Shown here piece by piece: positions 19,364 to 30,956 of a stretch of 64,000 bases of DNA. This stretch comes from Branchinecta lynchi (Eukaryota > Arthropoda > Branchiopoda > Anostraca > Branchinectidae). The translations under genes were made by a program, and so were the position numbers. The notes beneath the pieces were generated by a model. The model searched no databases, was not told the origin of the DNA, and was given only the letters and a program-made list of their open reading frames with translations. The first letter of the stretch is position 1. Each line of letters starts with the position of its first letter. Location: the NCBI GenBank assembly GCA_023053575.1, contig JAKZAP010000018.1, positions 12,924,202 to 12,988,201 on the forward strand, written 5' to 3'.

Positions 19364-20831
19364 AGGCAATCACTTTTCTGCGCCGCATCTATAGAAGCTT
19401 TGTTGGTAACAGCTGGTTTGAACCAACTTGATGAAGAAGAGTATCACATTAGGTAGTTTCTAGCTTTTCATTTGTAGATCTTGCATTGGGATTGTGACAC
19501 AGGTATAATAATTCTTTTTTTTTTTAGGTATTCTGGGGGTGTTAGCAGGGGGACAAATAAAATGGGAGGATAGTCAAACAGGCCAATACTGTTGGCTCAT
19601 TGGTGCGAAAACTGGTTATGCAAATTTTGCCCAGTTTGCCATGAAGGGGGAGGGGCTGTAAGGAGAGGCCAAGAAAAGTTACAGCGTTGTGTAATTTTCT
19701 TTAAGGAAAGCTAAGTTGTAAAGTAGTCATATATCCCAAAACAGCAGAACCACTCTGTAGTGCGAGGTGTCCTTTAAGACATAATAAGGGAATATATGAG
19801 AAGAATGCAAAATGAGTTTTAATTGTTTCTGTCAGTGGTTAAAAATGCAACCCCTGTTACAAATGAAACTTCAGTATTCGGAAATTCGCCATATTCCGGT
19901 TCACCGCTTCTAAGCGGACTAGTTTCTGTAAATCCCCCTCTACCTCACCACCGCAATTGTGTCAAACAGAGTAAAATAGATCCACAGGTTCATGAGCAGA
20001 AAACCTGCAATCTGAGTCCCTAATGGACATGTCGCAGAAACTGAAAGTTACCCACTACCTTATGGATCCGACTGCTTAGTGTGTCTATACGAGTACTGAT
20101 TCCGAGACAATGGGGGATTGGCAGAACCAATCCACTTGGAGCGCTGAACTGGTGTAAGGCAATTGCGAGTTGAGTGTTCACACCTCAGAAGCTTACTTAC
20201 AAGGGCTTGGATGTTCAAAAAGCCCATATTCACCTACGTGTTTGCAGATGGTAATTATCATGCCGGTAGCTAATGGCAAGAATTTGTTAGCTAGGATTGA
20301 ATCTTTGAAGCTTGCTAATTAGCATAGCCCCTCCCCCCTCCCAGGATGTTAGTTACGCCCCTGTCAAGGGGTAAGTCGAAACTAACTCCCCTTCATCCTC
20401 ACGAAAATCATACATTTCTTTATACTACCTTTCTTGCCCAAAACTAGTATCTACTTTGAAAGCAAATATTTCATACCTGAAACGTTGTATTTTGGTTCAG
20501 GATGACCAGGTTTGCTTCGTCCTTACTAAAATTATGTAATACTTCTTTCACTTTTACTCCCTTTCTTGCTCTTCCTGGCAATGCTTATTATGCATAACAT
20601 TTCACCCATAACGAGCTTCAAACACAACAGATTCAAGGTGTTGTCTGTTGAGTGTTGTCCATTGAACCTGAGCATCCTTGCGTTATCTGTTATGAAACTA
20701 CTGTTTTCAGTATTTTGAAAATAATATAATCTATATACCAATAAACAGGGTATTTTGGGGGGTTAATTAACTATGTGAGGACTGCTCAGTGCTTAGACAG
20801 CTGTGTATTTGAAGAAGAAGACGGGGAAGCC

Positions 20832-21065
20832 ATAGGGAAACAGTAGCATGAAGCCTTATATTCAAACATAAACTTGCATTCTAATTTTATGATTAGTTTC
20901 AGGATAATATGGACCTGGCGAGTTCAGCCTTGCAGGCTTGCTTGTGCCAGTTACATTGGAACAGCTGTGTTGGTCATCATCAGTCAAAACTGCACCTGAT
21001 TTGATGAAATTTAGTGAAGCATAATAGGCTTTACAATAAAGAGATATACGGTTTTATTCTGAGTG
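20832..21065 (+). repeat. 234-bp direct repeat, left of the LINE
   Basis: The segment from ATAGGGAAACAGTAGC to TTTTATTCTGAGTG is repeated at 21783-22016 with one clear base change (TTGGTCATC against TTGGCCATC). The LINE fragment lies exactly between the two copies. Confidence 0.85.
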
Positions 21066-21782
21066 TATATTCAGATATATTTTAGTATATTTTATTCTGA
21101 AATAACATGGCGAAATGCATGTTATTTCGCCCGAAAAGTCTGCAGAAAATAAAACCGCCCCAGGTATTTTTGTCAGGAAATGTTGTTAGTTTTGTGGAGG
21201 AATTTATGTACCTAGGTTTCATATTTTCTAGTGATCTTAGTGATGATTGTCATCTTAAACACTTGTACAGATCTCACTGCATACGAGCAAATATGTTAAT
21301 AAGACGGTTCAGCAATTGCTCTACTGAAGTTAAGAATCTTCTGTTTCGAAGTTACTGTACTTGTATGTATGGTGTTGGCATGATCTCGTCACATACAGTT
21401 AAGGCATTTACTACAATACGTGTGTGTTATAATAATTCGTTCCGTCTCCTACATTCTCTGCCATCTTGGTGTAGCGCTACGGAAATGTTTTCTGATGCTA
21501 CACTGCCTGATTTTGCGGAGGTTGTTCGCAGGAGCCGGGAATCCATTAGACTTCGGGTTGTATATAATTACTGCGGGAATAATCTTATCGAGGGAGTGAG
21601 TACCCCATTTATGCAGTTATCATTACCCATCTGGGATAAGATCAATTCCGATCTTTTTGGTTTCCCAGGTGGGTAGGTGATATTAGTTATGTTACTGTTA
21701 TTGTTTTTGTTTGTATTTCTGTATTAGGCTAGTCAATATGGAATTTCTTTTTCCGGATTAAAGAGTATGTATGTATGTATGT
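21066..21782 (+). mobile_element. CR1/RTE-like LINE, 5'-truncated (717 bp)
   Basis: It holds the end of a reverse-transcriptase ORF, a short 3' UTR and a (TATG)n tail at about 21765-21782 instead of poly(A). Short tandem tails of this kind are known from CR1- and RTE-type LINEs. The 234-bp repeats on both sides would be an exceptionally long target-site duplication. Confidence 0.8.
21107..21676 (+). pseudogene. LINE reverse transcriptase, C-terminal thumb region
   Basis: 190 residues with no stop: KCMLFRPKSLQK, then FMYLGFIFSSDLSDD, RANMLIRRFSNCSTEVKNLL and a C-terminal part ending LFGFPGG. This matches the region after the RT palm in CR1-type LINEs (the YLG.....L..D pattern and the helices that follow). 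The active-site loop and everything upstream are missing. A stop lies just upstream of the first ATG, so the ATG is not a natural start. It is inactive because of truncation. Confidence 0.75.
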
Positions 21783-22016
21783 ATAGGGAAACAGTAGCAT
21801 GAAGCCTTATATTCAAACATAAACTTGCATTCTAATTTTATGATTAGTTTCAGGATAATATGGACCTGGCGAGTTCAGCCTTGCAGGCTTGCTTGTGCCA
21901 GTTACATTGGAACAGCTGTGTTGGCCATCATCAGTCAAAACTGCACCTGATTTGATGAAATTTAGTGAAGCATAATAGGCTTTACAATAAAGAGATATAC
22001 GGTTTTATTCTGAGTG
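21783..22016 (+). repeat. 234-bp direct repeat, right of the LINE
   Basis: Second copy of 20832-21065. It is followed by CTTCATTGTG, which would be the original continuation of the target. Confidence 0.85.
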
Positions 22017-22429
22017 CTTCATTGTGTTTTTGGCGTAAAATAGTAAAAAAAAATAGACTGGTCTTTATTCTGAGCAGCTGCATTTCAGTAGTTTGGCCTA
22101 AGAAATGGGCTACTTGTCTGGACAAACATAGTTTGTAGACTGATACAATTTTTTAGCATGTTGATGGTTGTCAGGGTTTGGACACAGTGGATGGAAGGCA
22201 AACTGAGCTGAAGGTGAAACCTGGAATGTGCTTAGAATGGTGGGTGCTAAAGGTGCTAAAACATTGTTCAGGTAAGGTGCGCTGTATATTGGTCCTTAAC
22301 CACAAGGTTGAGAGACACCAGCGGTTCAAATCAAATATCAATACTGCACCCAACGCAACAAAGATGCCAAAATGCTAGTATATGTACTAATTGCTAGGTT
22401 TCATACCCAGGTTTCATCCAAGACTTGAA

Positions 22430-23300
22430 CAGTTTAGGCTCTGTTCCCCCTTGCTCTGTTTCTTCTTTCAAGGTTCCAAGCTTTCACAAAACAACACAAC
22501 AGTCTGAAACTCGACGTATTTTTGTCAGTAGGTAACAAGCGTGTACATACTTTATCAGATTTTTTTTTCCTTCACAGATACCTCAAGCACTCAAACCGAC
22601 AGACAACTCATTCTATTTTTTTTCTTGTTTACCTCACTGTTGGTCGATTTGAACCAGCAAATTAAAAAAGGAAAAATTTAAATTCAAAGAATGTCGGTAG
22701 AAACAACTTTTTATTTTGTGACAAGAAAATTGCTGCAAGAGACTCCTGTTTACTGATACGAAGTTTGATATTACACTATATTGTCAACTGTTTTGTGAAC
22801 AGGGCCAAGGTATGGAAAATTTAGAGAGGTGTCCAAATAAGCATGCTGCTACTGTTCTATCTGCATTGTACAGGCAAATCCTAGGGATTATTGAATGGTG
22901 GGAAATAGAACAGAAAATTTATAGTATAGGGTCCGAATGGTTTTGACAAGGTTATGCAGTCCCACTGAATATTTTCGGCTCTGTTTTTTTTTCAAAGCTC
23001 CAAGCATTCACAAACAAACGTATAACAGTCTGGAAATTAACATATTTTTGTCAATATGTAAAAAATCAGATTTTTTCCTTGACTGGTAGGTCAGACACCC
23101 AAACTAGCCGACAACTTCGTAAAAATTATTTTACGTTGCTGCTAGTTCATTTAAACCATCAAATAAAAGAAGTTTTGAATTTGCGTAAAAAAAACTTTTT
23201 CATAAGCAAGAATGTGTGGAATACAGCAAAGTTAGGGGGAAAAAATGTGGAAGGTGTTGAATCGCATAGCTCTGCATTAAAGGAGGGGTTGACAACCTCA
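22430..23300. repeat. Diverged internal duplication in the TTAA-flanked element
   Basis: The block GGCTCTGTT, TTCAAGGTTCCAAGC.TTCACAAA, ACAGTCTG, TATTTTTGTCA at 22437-22680 recurs at 22977-23190. A related phrase GGTCC.TAACCACAAGGTTGAG occurs at 22290 and 24220. These are old duplications with no shared ORF. A donor-like TTCAG|GTAAGG at 22271 follows an open stretch, but no gene model is supported. Confidence 0.5.
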
Positions 23301-23694
23301 GACAAGAATTCAATTTTCCAGAAAAGTCTTTCCTTCAGAATAATCTATCTGGCTTAAAACGGAACGAACAAATATGAAAAACATACTAGACTGAAGCTAA
23401 TTGAATGATTTATATAATGGACAGATAAATATTGCTTCAGTATTTTTAGTTAAACATTATTTTCTTTTCAGAAAAGATCAATTCAGTTACCAAAGTCAAT
23501 GGCCCGAATATACCTTTACAGAGCAGCTTGAAAACAAAGAAAAGGCACAGAATTTGAGTATTTTGAACACATTAATAAGGGTTCGAGCCCAAGAGCCAGA
23601 AGCTTTTTTTATTAAAAAAAGTCATATTTTACCTCTTGCCTGTCAGACAGCATGTACATTTCATTTAAACATTTTCGCTACAAAAATTGAGTTA

Positions 23695-23979
23695 GAGCGT
23701 GTTCCGCCCTTGTAACAATAGTTACTATTTCCGTTCCATCCTCACAAAAAGTTACTACGCTGACCGTTCCAACCTTGTCGGAATAGTAACTAATGGTTAC
23801 TATTTGCTTACCATGCTCGGGAGCGTAGTAACTACGTATCTCTGCAACGTGATTGGTTGGATTCACCCCTGGCGTGAGATTCTGCTGGAAAATAGAAAAA
23901 TCGTTCCAGCCTTGACGGCAAAAAACAGAATTTGTGACGTCTTACATGGTAACTACGGTAAGTAGGATGGAACACGCTC
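23695..23979. mobile_element. PIF/Harbinger-like MITE (285 bp)
   Basis: Termini GAGCGTGTTCC and GGAACACGCTC are flanked by TTA on both sides (23692-23694, 23980-23982). A 3-bp TTA/TAA duplication is characteristic of PIF/Harbinger elements. Internal GTAACTA/TAGTTAC phrases give further hairpin potential. There is no ORF of note. Confidence 0.72.
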
Positions 23980-24677
23980 TTAGTGTAAAATGAGGTCAGG
24001 TCCTTTCCCTGCATTGTACATTGATACAACCAAATTCTAGTGATTACTGACTACTTTCCATATTTTTGAAAACAAATCTTATTATTAGAGTTGTTCCGAC
24101 AATGTTAGGCCATACAGTCCCCCTGAATCCTGACTGAATCGGCCATTCTTAGTGATTCAAAGGAATAAGGAAGATTTACCTCAGACAAGTAATAGGTGGG
24201 AGACGTTTGTCGAATGTTGGTCCGTAACCACAAGGTTGAGAGAGACCAGTAATTTAATTAAACACTGTATCTCCCACCAACCCTGTAATAAAGGTGCCAA
24301 GACATTGCTGAAGGTGTTCCATCTGATGCAACAGTTGCTGATGATGAAAATCGGGCAGCCAATATCAATACACAAGACACCTCACTAGCAGACACTTTTT
24401 TTTTTAATTGGTACATGATCACGTTTGAATGGAATTCCGTCACAATTTAGTCGCCACCCGTTTATTTATTTGTTTGTTGCTGGTGTTGTTGCCAAATGTT
24501 CCAGGCACTATAGAGCTATCACAAAAACGGGAAAATCGGCAAGCACAGTGGTATAATCGCTTAATTGGAAATATCAGGAAAACAAACTAACGCTTTTTCA
24601 TCGGGTTTTCAAGATTATTTAAGTGAACAAGTGATGGATAACTAGATTGTCGTGTCCTAGCCCTTTTCGGTTAAACT

Positions 24678-26462
24678 TTAATAGCCGATTTCCCACACTG
24701 ACTTCCATTATCGACAACCGCATCTAAGACTTCGGAATCCATCTTCGAATTTCCGATCATAATGGCCGAGGCAGCTATGTTTCTTGATCAATGACTGTGC
24801 CCTGGAAAGGAGATCAAGTTGGGCACACATAGCACTCATCAGAAGAAACAATGGTATTCTCAAGTGTTAGGTTAATTGTGAATGAATTTCTGGTAAAATA
24901 ATTAAAGATTCTTCCTTAAATATCTGATTTTCTGAATTTCTTCTTTGAAAATCAGATATTTAAGGAAGAATCTTTAACTCTTGTTCCACAAATTCATTTG
25001 CCAGCTTGACAGGCTTGAGCCTGAAAAAGACCCTTGCAAAGAAGGGCCGAAGTATCGCTCTTATGAAACTGTAGCTGACTTATCAGTTTGCACCGTACAA
25101 GATGATTCGCAGTCAGTTTGGGCTGGAGGACTATCTCCAACCTTCTTTATACTCTTGATGACTATCTCTCCATGCTGATTCAGAATCTCCGGGTACCTGC
25201 AGAAGAAATGAAGAAATGCTGCCAAAGCTGCGCTGACTCAGGATTTCAGTTGTTGAGTTTGAGTCGTTACGGACACGTTTACTCCTTCTTCCTGAGAATC
25301 ACTGGCGTGTTCTGAACTTAGACATATAGAGTATTATCCCACAACTAAAAGTTCTCCTGCTTTTGAAAGTGAACTGTTTGCTAATTCAGTCTCAGGCAAG
25401 GAGTTTTTAGCAAACTCTTTGCTTCAAAGACAATCTAGATCTGTCATGGAAGAAAAGCAAAAACGGCTCCATAACCTGGTGCCAGAGAGCCAATGTCTGC
25501 AGATACTAACATACAATTCTCAGAAAAAGAGCCATTGACAGTCAAAGGTATTTCAGTCAATTTTGACTCAAACTATACTAAAACATGAGCTACTTGAACC
25601 ACTGAAAGAACTTTAGAGAGGCTGCAATGGCCTTGAACTTCTGACTTTCCTTTGGTATATGATGTCCTCCTTCGGGAAACGTAAATACCTCACCAATCCA
25701 GTGGGCTGATCCCCCACCCCCAAATGATACCTCTGATTCTAGGATTCTGAATCTCTGATTCAAGCAACTCTGGGCCTCAGTCTAACAATACCCTGAGCGT
25801 AATCTCTCAGCCTCATAAACTTTGTAGCAGGCACATTGGAAAACAACAACATAGGTTCAGACAGTAGGGGGTCAAGAGAACATAGGTTACCTACCCTGCA
25901 CTGTAAATGACATCTCGTTTTATACATGAAATTCAATTCAAGCCTTTGGAAGACTCTGAGACCCCTGAGTGCGCACACCTTTCGTGGATTTTGAATCCTG
26001 GCAATACCTGAAACCTGGAGGTACTGAAATCCCTAACGATGTAAGAACAAAGGCAAAATTCAAGAGAAATCCAGGAGAAATCTCAAAAGAAGTCAGAAAA
26101 AAATTAATGACATTTTCTTTCTTTATCACTTCTTATTCTTGACACTAAAAGCGTAATCTTCAATGTAAAAGATTATTTTTCTTTTCATTTTCGGTGGTCT
26201 AATTATATTGTCAATAGGATGAACACAATCACAAGTCCCAGCAGACGATTCCAATATAAATTTCCCTTGTCTTTTGAAAAAACTTTAAAGTTCATATTTA
26301 AATTGGGTAGTGGGACTGGTGGGGTCCGGGTCCGCCCAGGGGTCTACCCGAAAATCCTCCTCCCCCCTGGCAACAAAAATCCGTCCGCCCTCCCTGAATG
26401 CAAATATATAGGAAACTAAATATATTCTGACAGCGAGTTAATGTAAACTCTATACAGACAGT
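24678..26462. repeat. Foldback left arm, inner part
   Basis: This segment is the inverse of right-arm sequence between 26610 and 30067 (excluding the 27377-29053 insertion). Open frames such as 25118-25315 (LYTLDDYLSMLIQNLRVPAE) have a right-arm counterpart at 29435-29632. They are short, so I do not call genes. Near the inner end are GTGGGACTGGTGGGGTCCGG and a C-rich tract. Confidence 0.75.
24906..24973. mobile_element. 68-bp hairpin with TTAA flanks, left arm
   Basis: AGATTCTTCCTTAAATATC and its complement form almost the whole element, flanked by TTAA (24902-24905, 24974-24977). The mirrored copy in the right arm is at 29777-29844. It is a miniature non-autonomous element of a TTAA-targeting family. 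Confidence 0.65.
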
Positions 26463-26609
26463 CGCCCCAGCGACCCCCCCCCCCCCCCCCGGCGGTACGA
26501 CAAAAACTCGGGTACCGAACCACCCCGACCAAACCCTCCCCCCAATTTATTTCTATGAAAAGTATTTCATAGATAGGGAAGGCCACCATCACGTTTTTAC
26601 ATTAACTCG
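26463..26609. other. Loop of the 17.4-kb palindrome with a C-run
   Basis: About 147 bp of unique sequence lie between the inverted arms. The loop holds a run of about 17 C near 26475-26491, followed by GGCGGTACGAC. Homopolymer length may be uncertain in the assembly. Confidence 0.65.
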
Positions 26610-27376
26610 TGTGTTTGTATAGAGTTTACATTAACTCGCTGTCAGAATATATTTAGTTTCCTATATATTTGCATTCAAGGAGGGCGGACGGATTTTTGTT
26701 ACCAGGGGGGAGAAGGATTTTCGGGTAGACCCCAGGGTCCCACTGCAACCGGACCCCACCAGTCCCACTACCAAAACATGAACTTTAAAGTTTTTTTCAA
26801 AGGACAAGCGAAATTTATATTGGAATCGTCTGCTGGGACTTGTGATATTGTGTTCATCCTAATTGACAATATAATTAGACCACCGAAATTGAAAAGAAAA
26901 ATAATCTTTTACATTGAAGATTAAGCTTTCAGTGTCAAGATTAAGAAGAGATAAAGAAAGAAAATGTCATTAATTTTTTTCTGGCTTCTTTTGAGATTTC
27001 TCTTGAATTTTGCTAGCCTTTGTTCTTACATCATCAGGGATTTCAGTACCTCCAGGTTTCAGGTATTGCCAGGATTCAATATCCACGAAAGGTGTGCACA
27101 CTGAGGGGTCGCAGGGTCTTCCAAAGGCTTGGATTGAATTTCATGGATAAAACGAGATGTCATTTACAATGGAGGATAGGTAACCTATGTTCTCTTCAAC
27201 CACTGTCCGAACCTATGTGGTTGTTTTTCAGTGTGCCTGCTACAGCAAAGTTTATGATTCTGAGAGATTAGGCTCAGGGGATTGTTAGACTCAGGCCCAG
27301 AGTTGCTTGAATCAAAGATTCAGAATCCTAGAATCAGAGGCATCATTTGGGGGGGGGGGGGGAATCAGCTCACTGG

Positions 27377-29053
27377 CTTTCGTGGGGTTCTGGAGCACCC
27401 CAGGCAAAACAGAATAACATTCAGAAAATTTAGCCTGAATTTGCAGCGGGCAAAAATTTTCAAGCTGTTAATTGTCATCAGTTATAACAAACTACTGTGG
27501 GGGCTTCACTCGTAGCAAATTCCTATTATTATGGATGACCTATAAACCTTTGCCTTAAACTTGTAAGAATTATTGTTACTTTTTTTTGCAATTCACACAG
27601 TTTTGCGCATTTGTTTGGCCCTGTTGTTTCTTGTCTATTGTTTCTAACCAGTATAATCCTCAAGGTTAGCAAAATATCTGCCAGTCTTATATTTGAGATA
27701 CTTTTAGGGATCCAAAAACGTAAGTGGAGGGATACCTATGACATCGCAAAAGTTGTCCGTCTGTCCATCTGTAAGCACGATAAATCTCGAAGGGAATGAG
27801 ATATTTTAATGAAACTTGGTGTGAGGATTCGTTGGGTCGTCGGACCAGTCAAGTTCGTAGATGAGCTTTCTAGCCCTACATTTAGTGGTGGGGGAGAGGG
27901 TTCAAATTAAGGAGCAAACAAAATATTTCGAAACAGATAATTTGATAGTCGATTATGGGGTAAGAAGACATGCTGAACACGATGGTGAAAACCATTTTGT
28001 CATCGGACAAGTAGTTCGCCCGGAAGCCGGCCAAAACCGGAAAGTTTGATAAAAGTAAAAATTTTATTTGAAGTTGATTAAACGTGATTTAGGGGTAGGA
28101 AGACATGCTGAAGACGATGGTGAAAACCATTTTCTCGACGGACAAGTAGTTCGCCCGGAATCTGGCCCAAACCGGAAAGTTTGTTAAAATTAAAAGTTTT
28201 ATTTTGAGTTGATTAGATGTTCGATTTAGGGCAAGAAGACATGCTGAACATTTATGTGAAAAAATTTTCTACCTTGACATGTAGTTCCCCCCGAATCCGG
28301 CCAAAACCGGAAAATTGTTAGAAGCTTAAGTTTTATTTCCAGTTGATTAGATAACCGATTGAAGGGTAAGAAGAGATGCTGAATCCGTGTTTGACAATCA
28401 TATTTTACCCGGAAATTTAGTTCGACCGGAATCCGGCTGGAGTCGGAAAATTTGTTATAAGTTAAATTTTTATTTGAAGTTGATTAGATGTTCATTATTG
28501 GGGAAAGAAGATACCCTGAGTTCGTTTTTGAGCTTTCTTTTTTCACCGGACAAGTAGTTCTGGAGTTCGGCCGAAACCAGGAAATTGGCAGAAGTGGCAG
28601 GAAGTTTTCGTCAAAACAGGTATTACTTATAGGGGTAAACACACATGCTGAATCCATATCTGAACTTGGTTTTCTCAGATGAGTAGCTATCTGGCCTTAA
28701 TCTGTTTCTGAATTTTAATTGTAAAAATGTTCAAGGAGTCTGGCTAAGACAAGACGCAGTTGTCTGGATCAGATATTGAATTTTTGGGATCCCATCGAAA
28801 CCTTTGGTCTTGTTCAACATGCCGAAACCCTTGGAAGGGCCCCTGCGTCTCAGTCCTGTACAGTGACTTTTGTCCCTCTAGATTTCCATGAAACAAGACC
28901 TCTGCCTAGAGTCATAAGATCATTCAGACAAATAATCTAGAAAAACACTAAGAAGTAGGCGGTACAGGATTCAGGAAGTACGAGTGTCTAAATGGGTGCA
29001 GTGCGTGCTGTACTATTCATGGGCCTTCCTTCAGTGTCAACTTGATTTGCTAG
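27377..29053. mobile_element. 1.7-kb insertion in the right arm with 135-bp tandem repeats
   Basis: The left arm is continuous across this point (CCACTGGATTGGTGAGG), so 27377-29053 is an insertion or a left-arm deletion. Six diverged copies of a unit of about 135 bp (GGTAAGAAGACATGCTGAA, GACAAGTAGTTCGCCCGG, CCAAAACCGGAAA) occupy 27950-28690. Upstream is a region with CCGTCTGTCCATCTGTAAGC. No terminal repeats or target duplication were found. Confidence 0.55.
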
Positions 29054-29776
29054 ATTAGTGAGGTATTTACGTTTCCCTAAGGAGGACATCATATACCAAA
29101 GAAAGTCAGAAGTTCAAGGCCATTGCAGCCTCTCTAAAGTTCATTCAGTGGTTCAGGTAGCTCATGTGTTAGTATAGTTTGAGTCAGAATTGACCGAAAT
29201 ACCTTTGACTGTCAATGGCTCTTTTTCTGAGAATTGTCTGTAAGTATCTGCAGACATTGGCTCTCTGGCACCAGGCTATGGAGCCGTTTTTGCTTTTCTT
29301 CCATGACAGATCTAGATTGTCTTTGAAGCAAAGGGTTTGCTAAAAACTCCTTGCCTGAGACTGAATTAGCAAACAGTTCACTTTCCAAAGCAGGAGAACT
29401 TTAAGTTGTGGGATAATACTCTATATGACTAAGTTTAGAACACGCCACTGATCCTCAGGAAGAAGGAGTAAACGTGTCCGTAACGTCTCAAACTCAACGA
29501 CTCAAATCCTGAGTCAGCGCAGCTTTGGCACCATTTCTTCATTTCTTCCGCAGGTACCCAGAGATTCTGAATCAGCATAGAGAGATAGTCATCAAGAGTA
29601 TAAAGAAGGTTGGTGATAGTCCTCCAGCCCATGCTGACTGCGAATCATCTTGTACAGTGCAAACCGAGAAGTCAGCTACATTTTTATAAGAGCGATACTT
29701 CAGCCCTTCTTGACAAGGGTCCTTTTCAGGCTCAAGCCTCTCAAGCTGGCAAATGAGTTTGTGGAAAAAGAATTAA

Positions 29777-29844
29777 AGATTCTTCCTTAAATATCTGATT
29801 TTCAGAGAAGAAATTCACAAAATCAGATATTTAAGGAAGAATCT
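29777..29844. mobile_element. 68-bp hairpin element, right-arm copy
   Basis: Mirror copy of 24906-24973. It is preceded by TTAA; the distal flank is TTTA, a one-base change. Confidence 0.6.
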
Positions 29845-29989
29845 TTTATTGTTTTACCACAAATTCATTCACAATTAACCTAACACTTGAGAATACCATT
29901 GTTTCTTCTGATGAGTGCTATGTGTGCCCAACTTGATCTCCTTTCCAGGGCACAGTCATTGATCAAGAAACATAACTGCCTCGGCCATT

Positions 29990-30510
29990 ATGATCGGAAA
30001 TTCGAAGATGGATTCCGAAGTCTTAGATGCGGTTGTCGATAATGGAAGTCAGTGTGGGAAATCGGCTATTAAAGGTCCGCAAGAAGGAATAGGCAAAGCC
30101 CATACAGTGATCATTCGTGCCCAAAGCCAACAGGAGCAGCTGACTAGTACTCAAGCTCCAGTTTTGAACAGTATTGAGCACTTCCTGAAATATGAAGTCA
30201 AGGGGTGATAGCCAAAATTTGGAAAAAGTATATTAATTTACAATCAGTACATGGAGCGTGTATGCAAAGGATATATTCCTCAGCTTCTGGGGATCTGTAG
30301 CAGTGAGGAAGCCAGAATTTCGAGGTGGAAAAGCTGCATCACCGGACTGAAATTTCCTGTTTATTTCCACCTATCAGATAAACCACTTCTTGTCTCTGAA
30401 GTTTAGTTGAACAATCACAGTCCTAATAAGTCATTGCAACTACAGTTCGGAAGTAGTGAGCTTGAGCCAATTTCTGGCCCTGCTGACGTGTTGAGTTCTC
30501 AGAAGCTCTG
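29990..30510 (+). pseudogene. Degenerate ORF of unknown family, right-arm copy with its N-terminus
   Basis: Here the frame has its upstream part, MDSEVLDAVVDNGSQCGKSA, joined directly to GPQEGIGKAHTVIIRAQSQQ. After SIEHFLKYEVKG come TGA and TAG, and the same frame then continues PKFGKSILIYNQYMERVCKG and RWKSCITGLKFPVYFHLSDK. A further TAG follows SEV. An overlapping frame downstream (GFECETMNKHGSEMGLHFQS) may be its continuation after a frameshift. Both arms share the first two stops, so the ORF was dead before the arms separated. Family unknown. Confidence 0.4.
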
Positions 30511-30956
30511 ATCTTGGATTTGAATGTGAAACCATGAACAAGCATGGTTCTGAGATGGGCTTGCACTTCCAGTCATGGAGATGGTATGAAGTGCTGCTTA
30601 CCTGACATTTCCTTTTAAGATGAACCAAACCATACAAACGATGTTTGGAGACTTGAACCTTAACCATAACCATGGGACAAGGTATTGCAAGAACCAAACT
30701 ATCATACTTGCTATGCTCGAACCTTAGCCCTAACCAGTATACAAGGCTATTGGTGGATGACTTAAATGGAAGAGGAAATCAGTCGTCCATGTCAAAGTCA
30801 AGCTCCCCAGAACCAGGTTTGTGTGCTAAAGTCATTATTTCAAAAATTTTAACGTGGTAACACATTTTTTGATGATATATCCGTAAAATAAATGCGTTTC
30901 AATTATATATTTCTTTCAACGACTATACTTACTCTAGCTTTCTTAGCACCTGTGAG

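Larger units (their letters stand above)
16858..24677. mobile_element. 7.8-kb element with TTAA target duplication, inserted in the left arm
   Basis: The ends are AGTTTAACTGAA and, inverted, AGTTTAACCGAA, flanked by TTAA on both sides (16854-16857, 24678-24681). The right arm of the palindrome has the empty site (CTATTAAAGG at about 30067), which confirms the boundaries. TTAA duplication is typical of piggyBac and Kolobok elements; the short termini do not decide between them. No transposase ORF is visible, so it is non-autonomous or gutted. It contains a possible spliced gene, a LINE, two MITEs and internal duplications. Confidence 0.8.

Noticed and set aside
22178..22378. Short plus-strand frame with a donor-like GTAAGG as an exon
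   Set aside because: The acceptor is ambiguous, both strands are open and the segment is part of an old internal duplication. Not enough for a gene model.
27020..27271. 83-residue frame in the right arm as a gene
   Set aside because: The mirrored left-arm sequence (25760-25978) breaks the frame early, and no motif or splice context supports it.
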